Positions 1 to 8,664 of a stretch of DNA of 64,000 nucleotides are shown here, piece after piece. Position numbers and translations under genes: made by a program. The notes beneath the pieces are model-generated. The model was given only the letters and a program-made list of their open reading frames with translations, was not told the origin of the DNA and searched no databases. Source of the stretch: JAFMKE01 sp037624485. Lineage in GTDB: Bacteria; Bacteroidota; Bacteroidia; Chitinophagales; UBA8649. Position 1 is the first letter of the stretch. Each line of letters starts with the position of its first letter. Where the stretch lies: positions 1 through 64,000 of the forward strand of contig JASJJC010000001.1 in NCBI GenBank assembly GCA_037624485.1. Direction: 5' to 3'.

Positions 1-33
1 CGTTGTAGCACATAATAAACCAAGTTAAATTAA

Positions 34-1299
34 ATGAAACCAATTATAAAGGAATACGTGGAAAAAGAGATTACCCCTATCTCAACAGAACCATTGGTAT
101 TAATCGTTTATGGAGCGACCGGATTTACAGGAAAGTTGGTCGCCACCTACCTTGATACCCACCCCGAACTTCGTGGCAAACCTTGGGCCATTGCGGGTCG
201 CACTCAAAGTAAACTAGCCGACCTATCTGCCAAGCTTGGAAATAGGCCCGAGACTCTCTGCGTTGATTTGAAAGACACCGTTGCAGTGACCGCTATGGTT
301 TTGCGTACGACAGTGGTTATCAATTGCGCTGGTCCATACTCTACTAATAATGGGGCTAACCTTTTGGGGGCATGTGCTCTAGAAGGCACTCACTACTCAG
401 ACCTATCCGGCGAAGGATTCTGGCAAGCAGAAATGGTTGAGGCCTTTCATGATATAGCACAAAAGTCCGGTGCGAAAGTGATTTTAGGCGGTGGTGTCGA
501 CTCAATACCCTCAGACCTCGCTGCCTTTATAGCCGCTGGCTCACTACACAGAGAGCCTAACGATAAAGTGCAGATTCGTGGTGTTTACACCCGTTATACG
601 GGATCCTTTTCCGGTGGCACCATAAATTCAGGTAAGGCAAGTGGGCGAGCAAAAAAGTCCGGTAGGTTAACCGATGTGATGGAAGCAGATCCCTATCTAC
701 TGTCACCAAAAAAAAACGGAATAGAGTCTGAAGATCCAGCTACAGCAGATGGCATGGCCAAGGAGTTTAAATGGGCTTTCGATTCGTCACACCTTGCCAT
801 TACGAAATTTTTCATGGCACCCATCAATGCTAGAATAGTCCGACGCAGCCTTGTGCTGCGCGACGAACACCAAAAGATATCATACAGCGAGTGCGCTAGC
901 ATAGGGATGTGGATTCGTTTGGCAGGAATGTGGTTGAGTCGCGGATTAGGATATTTCCTGGGCGAACCTATCAAGATCAAACCAACCTCCGGAGAAGGTC
1001 CACCCCCTTGGTTAATCCGTGATGGAGGATTCGAGATCGAAGTTAGCGCTAGTACAAAGACGAAAGTCGCCCGCACCCGAATTTCCGGAAAAGGAGACCC
1101 CGGCTACGGAGCAACTTCCAAGATGCTTGCCGAGCTTGGTCTCTGCCTGGCGCTAGATGACCATAGTAAATCATCGAACCGAGCAGGCGTATTGACCCCT
1201 TCAACAGGGCTAGGGAACGCTCTGGTATTAAGATTGTCGCAGGCCCGAGGCGGAAAATTCATGCAGTTCGATACAGTGCCTTTAATGGACTCTGAATAG
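34..1299 (+). CDS. Saccharopine dehydrogenase-like NAD(P)-binding oxidoreductase
   Basis: A 421-residue soluble protein. An N-terminal Rossmann fold is shown by GATGFTG at about residues 27-33, followed by an INCAGPY stretch near residue 100. This matches the saccharopine dehydrogenase NADP-binding domain family, which includes the mycobacterial trans-acting enoyl reductases. The substrate cannot be read from the sequence, and lysine metabolism should not be assumed. The ATG at 34 is preceded directly by an in-frame TAA (31-33), so the start is firm. Hand counts of single 60-base lines give about 53% G+C here (line 961) against about 37% in the peptidase gene downstream (line 3241), so recent transfer is plausible. 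No partner gene lies beside it within the window. Confidence 0.8.
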   Translation: MKPIIKEYVEKEITPISTEPLVLIVYGATGFTGKLVATYLDTHPELRGKPWAIAGRTQSKLADLSAKLGNRPETLCVDLKDTVAVTAMVLRTTVVINCAGPYSTNNGANLLGACALEGTHYSDLSGEGFWQAEMVEAFHDIAQKSGAKVILGGGVDSIPSDLAAFIAAGSLHREPNDKVQIRGVYTRYTGSFSGGTINSGKASGRAKKSGRLTDVMEADPYLLSPKKNGIESEDPATADGMAKEFKWAFDSSHLAITKFFMAPINARIVRRSLVLRDEHQKISYSECASIGMWIRLAGMWLSRGLGYFLGEPIKIKPTSGEGPPPWLIRDGGFEIEVSASTKTKVARTRISGKGDPGYGATSKMLAELGLCLALDDHSKSSNRAGVLTPSTGLGNALVLRLSQARGGKFMQFDTVPLMDSE

Positions 1300-1630
1300 A
1301 AGAAATATATGTGAGTAAATTTTATGCAACTAATCAGAAAATAACTATTGCTTACACTATGTAAAAATCATTAAAACGACTTTTTTCATTAACCGTTGAT
1401 GTAAATATTCGTAGACTTTTCCTTTCAGATTAGCTATATATTGAAAAAACGATTAGTAGTCAAACGATTGTACTACAAAAGAAATAGGTGCAGCGACAAA
1501 ATTCGAAGGAAAATGAATTTAACGACAATAAGCTTTAAATAAGTTTGTTAATTAAAGTTGTGCAGACTATCTTTGCACTCCGATTAAAAAATGCAACTAA
1601 CCTTGTTTACAGGGTCAAAAATATAATAAG
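1300..1630. other. 331-base intergenic region upstream of rpmH
   Basis: This A+T-rich gap holds no convincing coding frame. Its 3' part carries the predicted rpmH promoter (1544-1575) and a leader of about 50 bases. A short near-repeat of AAACGATT occurs near 1448-1470. No RNA gene was recognised here. Confidence 0.5.
1544..1575 (+). promoter_or_regulatory. Bacteroidota-type promoter for rpmH-rnpA
   Basis: TTTG at 1544-1547 and TATCTTTG at 1568-1575 are separated by 20 bases. This fits the Bacteroidota consensus of a -33 TTG/TTTG box and a -7 TAnnTTTG box. Transcription would begin a few bases after 1575, giving a 5' leader of roughly 50 bases before rpmH. Confidence 0.65.
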
Positions 1631-1786
1631 ATGAAAAGAACATTTCAACCGTCAAGAAGAAAACGTAAGAATAAACATGGTTTCCGTGAGCGTATGAGTA
1701 CGAAAAATGGTAGAAAAGTTTTAGCTAGAAGAAGAGCTAAAGGCAGAAAAAAATTAACTGTTTCTGACGAAAGAAGACTTAAATAG
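1631..1786 (+). CDS. rpmH: 50S ribosomal protein L34
   Basis: This 51-residue, very basic protein begins MKRTFQPSRRKRKNKHGF and contains the L34 signature RMSTKNGRKVLARRR. It is a structural component of the large ribosomal subunit. The length and sequence are typical of bacterial L34. It lies 4 bases upstream of rnpA, the usual rpmH-rnpA pairing, and follows a good promoter at 1544-1575. Confidence 0.97.
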   Translation: MKRTFQPSRRKRKNKHGFRERMSTKNGRKVLARRRAKGRKKLTVSDERRLK

Positions 1787-1790
1787 CAGC

Positions 1791-2159
1791 TTGAAATTTA
1801 CTTTTAGTCGTGAAGAGCGATTGAAAAGCAAAGAAATATTGGCTTCTCTTTTTAGTAAGGGAAGCCATTTTGTTTTTCCCCCACTTCATGTCCGATATCT
1901 AAATACCCCTTCAAATAAAAACACAGTTCAGGTTGCATTTACTGTGCCTAAAAAGAAATTTAAACGTGCGGTCGATCGCAATCTTTTGAAGCGTAGGATG
2001 CGCGAAGCATATCGCCTTAATAAGTCCCTAATCGAAGAAAAAAACCAATCTGAGCTCAAAGAATTGAGCATAATTTTCATTTATTCATCTCGGTTGATAC
2101 TAAGTGCGGAAAAAATTGAAACCGCTATGTTGAATTTTATGAATCAACGAAAAATCTAA
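1791..2159 (+). CDS. rnpA: Ribonuclease P protein component
   Basis: A 122-residue basic protein that binds RNase P RNA in maturation of tRNA 5' ends. The family signature DRNLLKRRMREAYR lies around residues 64-77, with the usual N-terminal FSREERLKS segment. The start is a TTG at 1791, 4 bases after the rpmH stop. The next ATG lies inside the conserved core, so TTG is the credible start and implies coupled translation with rpmH. The normal downstream neighbour yidD is absent; an M28 peptidase follows instead. Confidence 0.96.
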   Translation: MKFTFSREERLKSKEILASLFSKGSHFVFPPLHVRYLNTPSNKNTVQVAFTVPKKKFKRAVDRNLLKRRMREAYRLNKSLIEEKNQSELKELSIIFIYSSRLILSAEKIETAMLNFMNQRKI

Positions 2160-2200
2160 AGTTCAAATTTTAAGCAATTTGATATACACCGTTAAGAACA

Positions 2201-3871
2201 ATGACTTATTTTCGCTTCATGAATACTTTATACATAAGATTCGCACTCTTTTTATTTTGTTTACCTCTAAGTGGTTTATTTGCTCAAGATTATTTGGAGC
2301 AGCAGCTTAGTGCGCATGTTTATTTTTTAAGTGACGACAGATTGGAAGGTCGAGCTACAGGAAGCGAGGGTGAGCAAATTGCCTTGGAGTATATTGCCGG
2401 TTATTTTAATCAATATGGTTTAAGCCCAAAGGGGAAAGATGGATATGTCCAAGCATTTGATTTTTCATTGGGTAAGACGGCGGGTATAACAAACGCTATG
2501 AAAATTAATAATCAATCGATGCTTATTCTCGATGATTACTTTCCAATGATATACTCAGCCAATGCTAATATAAACGCAAATGCGCTTAATCTGGGATATG
2601 GAATTCATGCTCCTGGCTTATATGATGATTATGAAGATAAATTAAACCTCGATGGAAAAGTATTTGTGATTAACTTATCATCCCCTGACGGAATTCATCC
2701 TCACTCTAAGTATTTGAATTATACAGATTATCAGACCAGAATTAAGACCGCCCAAAGCTTTGGAGCTTCTGCTGTGATTTTTTATAATAATGATGAAAAC
2801 CTCGATGATCCTGAATTTGATCTATCAATGAAGGTGAAATCTTTTAATATTCCAGTTGTCTTTGTAACGAATAGCATACTTAACGATGGTGATGAGATCA
2901 AGTTGAATGTCGATCTGAAAAAACAGGAGAGAACAGGCAATAATGTGATTGCTTTCATCGACAATGGTGTGGAAAATACAGTTGTTATCGGTGCTCATTA
3001 TGATCATTTAGGTTGGGGAGAAAGCGGGGGGTCCTTATATCGTGGAGATCCTGCAATACACAATGGAGCAGATGACAATGCAAGTGGGGTTTCACTCATG
3101 CTCGAATTGGCGAGAGTTATCAAAACCACAAACCTGAAGGGAAACAACTATCTCTTTGTTGCTTTTTCTGGAGAAGAATTAGGTTTATATGGCTCTAAAT
3201 CTTTTGTAAAAGATGCAACGATAGACGTTTCATCAATAAACTATATGTTGAATTTCGACATGGTGGGTAGATTGGATGAAGAGAATACTATGGCAGTTAA
3301 TGGTGTCGGGACTTCTCCTTTGTTTAAAGAAAAGGCCTTGAATGTCCGAGAAGGAAACATTAAAGTGAAAACAACTGAATCGGGAATGGGACCTTCTGAT
3401 CATGCTTCTTTTTATATGGCGGATAAACCTGTGTTACATTTTTACACAGGAAATAACTCAGATTATCATAAGCCTTCCGATGACCCTTATTTAATTAATT
3501 ACAAAGGGATGACTCAAGTATTTGATTTCACCTATGCACTCATTAAAGATTTGGATGATGAGGGGAAATTTGAATTTGTGAAGACCAAAGATGATGATAA
3601 CCGAAATGCGCCTAAATTTTCTGTAACACTGGGCGTTGTCCCCGATTATATGTTTGATGGAGAAGGTCTGCGTATCGATGGTGTTACGGACGGGAAGCCA
3701 GCTAATGGTGCCGGTATTCTTGCAGGTGATGTGGTCAGGAAATTGGGTGATATTGAAATCACTGACATGATGGCTTACATGACTGCCTTGAGTAAGTTTA
3801 AGCCGGGACAAAGTACGATAGTTACTATTCTTAGGGATGATAAGTTAATGGATTTACCAATACAATTTTAA
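2201..3871 (+). CDS. Secreted M28 family zinc aminopeptidase with PA and PDZ domains
   Basis: A 556-residue exported metallopeptidase. An N-terminal signal peptide ends near LFAQ (residue 29); an internal ATG at residue 7 is an alternative start. A protease-associated-like insert spans roughly residues 100-250. The M28 core has the usual di-zinc ligand motifs: GAHYDH (about 263-268), GADDNASG (about 289), SGEE (about 323), NFDM (about 350) and DYHKP (about 420). A PDZ-like domain fills the C-terminus from about residue 472. It probably removes N-terminal residues from peptides in the periplasm or outside the cell. Its stop codon shares one base with the tsaB start. Confidence 0.9.
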   Translation: MTYFRFMNTLYIRFALFLFCLPLSGLFAQDYLEQQLSAHVYFLSDDRLEGRATGSEGEQIALEYIAGYFNQYGLSPKGKDGYVQAFDFSLGKTAGITNAMKINNQSMLILDDYFPMIYSANANINANALNLGYGIHAPGLYDDYEDKLNLDGKVFVINLSSPDGIHPHSKYLNYTDYQTRIKTAQSFGASAVIFYNNDENLDDPEFDLSMKVKSFNIPVVFVTNSILNDGDEIKLNVDLKKQERTGNNVIAFIDNGVENTVVIGAHYDHLGWGESGGSLYRGDPAIHNGADDNASGVSLMLELARVIKTTNLKGNNYLFVAFSGEELGLYGSKSFVKDATIDVSSINYMLNFDMVGRLDEENTMAVNGVGTSPLFKEKALNVREGNIKVKTTESGMGPSDHASFYMADKPVLHFYTGNNSDYHKPSDDPYLINYKGMTQVFDFTYALIKDLDDEGKFEFVKTKDDDNRNAPKFSVTLGVVPDYMFDGEGLRIDGVTDGKPANGAGILAGDVVRKLGDIEITDMMAYMTALSKFKPGQSTIVTILRDDKLMDLPIQF

Positions 3872-4527
3872 TGGCACTGCTACTCTTTATTGATACATCA
3901 ACAAGTAATTGTTCTGTTGCATTAGTTGAAAACCAACGAATAGTTAGCGCTAAAATAGAACTGCATACTCGCTCACACGCTAAACTATTACCTATATTTA
4001 TTCAATCGATCTTTAAGGAAACAGGTTTAGAACCCAAACAATTAGATGCCATTGTGGTAGCAGTTGGGCCAGGTTCTTACACTGGATTAAGAATTGGAAT
4101 GTCAACAGCCAAAGGAATGTGCTATGCTTTGGATCTTCCATTGATTGCCCTAGATTCTTTGGAAAATTTAGCAAGTACGATGCTTAATAAGCAGGGAGAT
4201 AAAGAGGCCATTTATTTGGCTACATTAGATTCACGAAAAGGTGAAATATATTATGCTGCTATGGATGGTAAGGGACAAGTGATTTGCCCTTCGCGACCTG
4301 CAAAAATTGCTGAGCTAGATTGGAGTAAATGGGCGAAACATGCTGTTTATATTAGTGGAAATACTTCCGACAAGATTTCAGCTGCTAATTTACAGCTTGA
4401 ATTGCGCTCTATTCAAACGCAGTACCAAGCAGAAAACTATGTTAGTGAAGGGTTTAAGTGCTTTAATGAAAAGAATTTTGATGACCTCGTTTACACGGAA
4501 CCAAAATACTTGAAACCTTTTCAATAA
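3871..4527 (+). CDS. tsaB: tRNA threonylcarbamoyladenosine biosynthesis protein TsaB
   Basis: A 218-residue ASKHA-fold protein close in length to E. coli TsaB. The N-terminal FIDTSTSNCSVAL segment and the motif VGPGSYTGLRIGMSTAKG around residues 68-85 are diagnostic. TsaB dimerises with TsaD and, with TsaE and TsaC/Sua5, makes t6A37 on ANN-decoding tRNAs. TsaB itself is thought to have lost catalysis. It overlaps the peptidase stop by one base (TAATG), indicating translational coupling. Confidence 0.93.
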   Translation: MALLLFIDTSTSNCSVALVENQRIVSAKIELHTRSHAKLLPIFIQSIFKETGLEPKQLDAIVVAVGPGSYTGLRIGMSTAKGMCYALDLPLIALDSLENLASTMLNKQGDKEAIYLATLDSRKGEIYYAAMDGKGQVICPSRPAKIAELDWSKWAKHAVYISGNTSDKISAANLQLELRSIQTQYQAENYVSEGFKCFNEKNFDDLVYTEPKYLKPFQ

Positions 4528-4564
4528 ATTGATTGTTTTAAAAATTAAATAACTAAATATACAA

Positions 4565-4906
4565 ATGGGATTCAGTACAAAAAAAATAGCGGACATTACC
4601 ATTAAAGATGGAAATGAAGACATTATCATTAAAGGTGGAATTTTACAAAATGCAGCCTTAGCTGTCAGAGCAATAAATCATCCTCTTCGAAAGAAGGTTA
4701 TTGATTTACTAGAAAAGAATGGAGAAATGGTTGTGACAGATATTTATGTTCATCTTAGAACAGAACAATCAGTCGCCTCTCAACATCTGGCTATTTTAAG
4801 GAATGCTGGGTTTGTAGATACTCGAAGAGATGGAAAATTTATCCACTACACACTAAATAAAGACAGATTTAAGAATTCTGCTGAACTAATTGAAAAATTA
4901 GCTTAA
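4565..4906 (+). CDS. ArsR-family winged-helix transcriptional regulator
   Basis: A 113-residue protein with an ArsR-type winged helix: AINHPLRKKVIDLLEKNG leads into a recognition-helix region (TEQSVASQHLAILRNAGFV) and the wing TRRDGKFIHY, spanning about residues 32-98. A 30-residue N-terminal extension precedes the domain. There is no cysteine-based metal site, so it is not an obvious arsenic or metal sensor. A rho-independent terminator follows immediately, which separates it from the hydroxylase gene downstream. The effector is unknown. Confidence 0.85.
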   Translation: MGFSTKKIADITIKDGNEDIIIKGGILQNAALAVRAINHPLRKKVIDLLEKNGEMVVTDIYVHLRTEQSVASQHLAILRNAGFVDTRRDGKFIHYTLNKDRFKNSAELIEKLA

Positions 4907-4912
4907 TAATTG

Positions 4913-4938
4913 AAGCTCCAATTTATTGGAGCTTTTTT
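4913..4938 (+). terminator. Rho-independent terminator after the ArsR-type gene
   Basis: A perfect 9-bp stem AAGCTCCAA/TTGGAGCTT with a TTTA loop runs into a T tract ending at 4938. It begins 7 bases after the regulator stop codon. Confidence 0.85.
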
Positions 4939-5018
4939 ATGCCTATTTTTTTTATTCATTAAAAATTTAATGAAAGAATCTTGATACTTATCTTTTCTGA
5001 GTATTGGAATTTATTGTG

Positions 5019-5026
5019 TAATTTTG
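5019..5026 (+). promoter_or_regulatory. Predicted -7 element for the fatty acid hydroxylase gene
   Basis: TAATTTTG matches TAnnTTTG and ends 17 bases before the ATG. A T-rich stretch at 4993-4997 lies at a suitable distance for a weak -33 box. Confidence 0.45.
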
Positions 5027-5043
5027 ACAGGTAAAACTAAGTT

Positions 5044-5679
5044 ATGGCGAATAAATTATTTGTAAGTACCAAAGATGAATCTCCTAAAATGTTTGAAAAT
5101 GCCTTTTTGGATTTTTTCTCGAGGGTTCCTTTTTATGTTCCACTAATCATTTTTATTCCAATAATAACTTATTATTCCTATTTGTCCTTTGAGGAGACAG
5201 GAATATCTGTACTACAGTTTGCGGCTTCCGTATTGATTGGAGCAGCTGTTTGGACGCTGATGGAATACCTCATTCATCGATATATCTTTCATGCTCATCC
5301 AACATCTGATTGGGCAAAAAAAATTCATTATACTTTTCATGGTATTCACCATGACTATCCCCAAGATTCGCTTCGATTGGTTATGCCACCTCCGGTGAGT
5401 ATTCCATTGGCCGTGATTTTCTACTGGATGTTTTTTTTGGTAATGAAACCACTAGGTATACTGCAGTTTCATTATGCCTACTTCGCAGGTTTTGTAGCTG
5501 CTTATTTGATTTATGATATGATGCATTATGCATCCCATCATGTGCCCATGACAGGCAGATACTTGAAAATGGTAAAAGATCATCACATGAAGCACCATTA
5601 CAAAAACCCTGAGGAAGGTTTTGGTTTTACTTCAAAAGTTTGGGATAGATTTTTTGATACTGATTTTAAGGAAGATTAA
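5044..5679 (+). CDS. Fatty acid hydroxylase / sterol desaturase family membrane protein
   Basis: A 211-residue integral membrane di-iron enzyme of the FA_hydroxylase superfamily, resembling fatty acid 2-hydroxylases. Histidine clusters visible in order are HRYIFHAH, HGIHHD, HYASHH and HHMKHH, which together form the non-heme di-iron site. Hydrophobic segments lie near residues 30-50, 58-78 and 115-160. The family hydroxylates lipid acyl chains; 2-hydroxylation of sphingolipid or ornithine-lipid acyl chains is an inference here. It has its own predicted promoter and an upstream terminator, so it is probably transcribed separately. Confidence 0.85.
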   Translation: MANKLFVSTKDESPKMFENAFLDFFSRVPFYVPLIIFIPIITYYSYLSFEETGISVLQFAASVLIGAAVWTLMEYLIHRYIFHAHPTSDWAKKIHYTFHGIHHDYPQDSLRLVMPPPVSIPLAVIFYWMFFLVMKPLGILQFHYAYFAGFVAAYLIYDMMHYASHHVPMTGRYLKMVKDHHMKHHYKNPEEGFGFTSKVWDRFFDTDFKED

Positions 5680-5725
5680 CTAAGGTCCTCAAACTATTCC
5701 TCAAACTATTCTGTTTCTATTTTAT

Positions 5726-6196
5726 ATGAAACCTCTCTTTTTTATTTTTAGCTTATGTATGCTCTCCTTGGGTTTTAGTCAAGACAGGGGCACCAATGCT
5801 TATATTCTTGAACAGCAAGAAACGACTGTTTTTAATGATTTAAGCGATTTTCAGAAAAAGGTGATGTGCGGAGGAGCCACAGAGAAACCTTTCACTGGAA
5901 AGTATCTTTACAACAAGGCAGATGGGATATATACCTGTGCTGCCTGTCAAAGCCATTTGTTTTTATCGGCTACAAAGTTTGATAGTGGAAGTGGATGGCC
6001 TAGTTTTTTCGAACAAATAAATAAGGAAGCTATTGAAGAAGTTGAAGATAGTTCACTTGGAATTAAGCGTGTTGAAATTATCTGTTCAGCTTGTAAAGGT
6101 CACTTAGGCCATGTGTTTGAAGATGGGCCCCCACCTACGGGACTTCGTTATTGTGTAAATTCAGCTTCGCTGCTATTCAAGCCAGAACAAAAGTAA
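5726..6196 (+). CDS. msrB: Exported peptide-methionine (R)-S-oxide reductase
   Basis: A 156-residue MsrB with an N-terminal signal peptide ending near GFSQ, so it probably works in the periplasm. It reduces methionine-R-sulfoxide in proteins. Visible features are zinc-binding CAAC and CSAC pairs, the FDSGSGWPSF motif, GHLGHVFEDGP and the catalytic cysteine in RYCVNSASL (about residue 142). Only MsrB is present; no MsrA is nearby. The HAD phosphatase gene starts 8 bases downstream, so the two are probably co-transcribed. Confidence 0.94.
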   Translation: MKPLFFIFSLCMLSLGFSQDRGTNAYILEQQETTVFNDLSDFQKKVMCGGATEKPFTGKYLYNKADGIYTCAACQSHLFLSATKFDSGSGWPSFFEQINKEAIEEVEDSSLGIKRVEIICSACKGHLGHVFEDGPPPTGLRYCVNSASLLFKPEQK

Positions 6197-6204
6197 AGAA
6201 AATA

Positions 6205-6852
6205 ATGCCTTACAATTATGTAATATTTGATTTTGATGGCACCCTATTTGATTCCAGGATAGGCATAGTCGATAGCGTGAAATACGCACTTGATAAGCTG
6301 CAAATAGACCACCCCTCAGAAGAGGTTTTAACTTCATTTATTGGCCCTCCTTTACACGACTCTTTTCAAAATCATTTTGGACTTTCTAAGGATGATACAG
6401 CATACGCTGTTGTGAAACTTAGAGAATATTATGGAGACAAAGGATACATGCAATCTAAACCATATGAAGGGGTCTTTGAGATTATTAAAGCACTTCAAAA
6501 GCAGAATAAAATGCTTGGTATAGCTACTGCAAAGCCCACCAAATATGCACATAGCATATTAGTAGAAAACTTATGGGATAGTTGCTTTCATAGTATCCAT
6601 GGTAGTAAGCTTAAAGGGGAGTTGTTCCCAAAGGAAAAAACTATCGGAGAAGTACTTGTTGATTTTAATCCACGATCGCTGGAGGAGTGCGTGATGATAG
6701 GAGATACTATTTATGACATAAAAGGAGCTCAGCAGCATAATGTTGACTCTATTGCGGTTGATTACGGCTATGGTAAAACACGAGATTTAAAAGATGCTAG
6801 ACCTACTCATTTTGCTCATACGGTTGAGGAGATGAGCAGGATAATCTTATAA
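6205..6852 (+). CDS. HAD-family hydrolase, phosphoglycolate phosphatase-like
   Basis: A 215-residue protein from the ATG at 6205. The frame stays open upstream to 6151, but that part overlaps msrB. Motif I is FDFDGTLFDS, with the nucleophile and acid/base aspartates at residues 9 and 11. Motif II lies in GIATAKP, the motif III lysine is near FPKEKT, and motif IV is MIGDTIYD. An alpha-helical cap sits between motifs I and II, as in Gph/PpaX-type phosphatases. The exact phosphate ester is unknown. It starts 8 bases after msrB. Confidence 0.88.
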   Translation: MPYNYVIFDFDGTLFDSRIGIVDSVKYALDKLQIDHPSEEVLTSFIGPPLHDSFQNHFGLSKDDTAYAVVKLREYYGDKGYMQSKPYEGVFEIIKALQKQNKMLGIATAKPTKYAHSILVENLWDSCFHSIHGSKLKGELFPKEKTIGEVLVDFNPRSLEECVMIGDTIYDIKGAQQHNVDSIAVDYGYGKTRDLKDARPTHFAHTVEEMSRIIL

Positions 6853-6950
6853 AATTACTCGAGTTAGTCATGTGCTACAATTCGTACTTCTTCCAAAAAA
6901 AGGCAAATACTTTAAGTTGTTCCTACTAACGAAAACGTACGACTAATACA

Positions 6951-7625
6951 CTAACTTTTTAAGGCTTGCCAAACTATATCATTGGGTACGGGAGCGTCAA
7001 TACAAATATCAACCTTACTTACCGGATGAATAAATTGAATTTTTTTCGCATGCAAATGGATCGATTTATCCTCATTCGCTCGGGGGAAACCATATTTAGT
7101 ATCTCCTTTGATTGGACATCCTATGCTACTCAATTGTACTCTAATTTGATGATGTCTGCCTGTTTTAGGTAGAACCTCCAATAAGAAGTAACGTTTACTG
7201 CTCGTTATGAGCTTGTAGCTTAACTCTGAGCGCAGCGCTTTTCCAAAGGCTTCTTTTTTAGCAATAGATTTATTTTTTACTTGGTTCTTTAACAAGTAAT
7301 GAGTTAAAGTATCCTCACTTTTTTTAGGAAGATCTTTTACCACTGCCCAATATGTTTTTTGAATCTGTTTTTCTTGAAACATTTGATTTAAACGAACGAG
7401 CGCTTTACTCGTACGAGCAAACAAAAGAATGCCCGAAGTTGGCCTATCTAGGCGATGGGGTAGTCCGATATATACTGCTCCTGGCTTGTTATACTTTTTC
7501 TTTACGTAAGCCTTCACATCCTCAACAATGGGCACGTCGCCAGTTTTGTCTCCTTGTGCAAGTGCTCCACTGGGCTTGTTTATAGCAATAATATGGTTGT
7601 CTTCGTACAATACGTCAAGCTTCAT
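6951..7625 (-). CDS. RluA-family pseudouridine synthase
   Basis: A 224-residue protein read from the ATG at 7625; a TTG four codons upstream is possible but less likely. The RluA/RluC catalytic motif HRLDRPTSG places the catalytic aspartate near residue 60, and GRHHQIRVQL is the second family motif. There is no N-terminal S4 domain, so it is a short single-domain enzyme closer to RluA/TruC types. It isomerises uridine to pseudouridine in rRNA or tRNA; the site is unknown. It overlaps the end of the FAD oxidoreductase gene by 11 bases and is last in a five-gene operon. Confidence 0.92.
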   Translation of the reverse strand: MKLDVLYEDNHIIAINKPSGALAQGDKTGDVPIVEDVKAYVKKKYNKPGAVYIGLPHRLDRPTSGILLFARTSKALVRLNQMFQEKQIQKTYWAVVKDLPKKSEDTLTHYLLKNQVKNKSIAKKEAFGKALRSELSYKLITSSKRYFLLEVLPKTGRHHQIRVQLSSIGCPIKGDTKYGFPRANEDKSIHLHAKKIQFIHPVSKVDICIDAPVPNDIVWQALKS

Positions 7626-8664
7626 AAAACCTTTCAATATTTACTTCATCGAGTAATGGCGTACCATTTTCCATGTGCGCGATGAGGTGGTCAGCAAAAT
7701 ATGGTGCTAAAGATAAACCTTTTGTACCCATGCCATTTAAAACATACATGTTCTTATGTGTGGGGTGTTCACCTAGTATTGGCTTTCTATCTACTATGGT
7801 GGGTCTGATACCTACTTTATGCTCTACTACCTTAAATGGAGCATCTATGGCTGCTGCTAATGCATCCAATAAATATTTCTTTTTCTCTAGAGTCGGTTTT
7901 TGAACCATATCATTCCAATCATATGTCGACCCAATACAATATCGATCTTCTCCGAGTGGGTTAATATTTATCTTACTGTTTAAAACGCAGTCAAGATTCA
8001 AATTTGGACATTCAATTATCAAGGCCTCTCCCTTTGAAAATTGAATGGGTAAAGAATTGAAGTAAGGGTTGAAGCGCATTTTATAGCCTTCTGCAAAGAC
8101 CACTTTTTTTGCAGTGATTTTATGGTACTTATATCCGTCCTCAAATTCCTTTAGAGCGAGATGCTCAAATTCACTTTCTTGGAGGTTTATATTCTCTTTG
8201 AGGTAAGCGTAGAAATCATCCATCATCAACTTAATATCTATTTGAAGTAGAGGTTCTATTTTAGCTTGACCAAAACCACCTTGAATAGGTGCTGGAGTTT
8301 CATGGGGATACTCAAAAAGATATTTGGCATATGCTTCAGATGCCCTTCGAATGTGAAAATCATTTACCTGTTCATTGGTGTGAAGAATTTTTAAAAGACT
8401 AGTTTCTTTGTACAATGAATGATTAAATCTAATGCTGAGCTCTTTATAAAATGACCGGGCCTCTGGTAGGAGTTCTTCGATCATCCAAGTTTTCACAAAT
8501 CGTCGACCAGTTATCGGATTAATTAGTCCCGATGCTTGTCGTGACGCAGTATTCCCAGAACCCTTATCAACAATTACTACACGTTTGTTCTGTTGACTAA
8601 GCTTATAGGCGAGAATACTTCCAACTAATCCTTGCCCAACAATTAAATAATCTGCTTGATTCAT
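7615..8664 (-). CDS. FAD-dependent oxidoreductase (DAO family)
   Basis: A 349-residue flavoprotein with the FAD-binding motif GQGLVG at residues 10-15 at its N-terminus and a C-terminal GIRPTIVDRKPILGEHP segment typical of D-amino acid oxidase/glycine oxidase-like enzymes. It resembles ThiO and the oxidase half of MnmC. No thiamine genes are nearby and its substrate is unknown. Its ATG overlaps the previous gene's stop by one base and its 3' end overlaps the pseudouridine synthase gene. Together they hint at a nucleotide-modification role, but this is inference only. Confidence 0.85.
   Translation of the reverse strand: MNQADYLIVGQGLVGSILAYKLSQQNKRVVIVDKGSGNTASRQASGLINPITGRRFVKTWMIEELLPEARSFYKELSIRFNHSLYKETSLLKILHTNEQVNDFHIRRASEAYAKYLFEYPHETPAPIQGGFGQAKIEPLLQIDIKLMMDDFYAYLKENINLQESEFEHLALKEFEDGYKYHKITAKKVVFAEGYKMRFNPYFNSLPIQFSKGEALIIECPNLNLDCVLNSKININPLGEDRYCIGSTYDWNDMVQKPTLEKKKYLLDALAAAIDAPFKVVEHKVGIRPTIVDRKPILGEHPTHKNMYVLNGMGTKGLSLAPYFADHLIAHMENGTPLLDEVNIERFYEA

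Noticed and set aside
693..1076. A 127-codon minus-strand frame across the saccharopine-dehydrogenase-like gene
   Set aside because: It lies wholly inside the well-supported plus-strand gene, has no family motif, and follows from the higher G+C content; it is a shadow frame.
1440..1470. Near-repeat of AAACGATT with GTAGT/ACTAC in the gap before rpmH
   Set aside because: The stem is only 5 bp and the repeat is imperfect; there is not enough to call a regulatory RNA or binding site.
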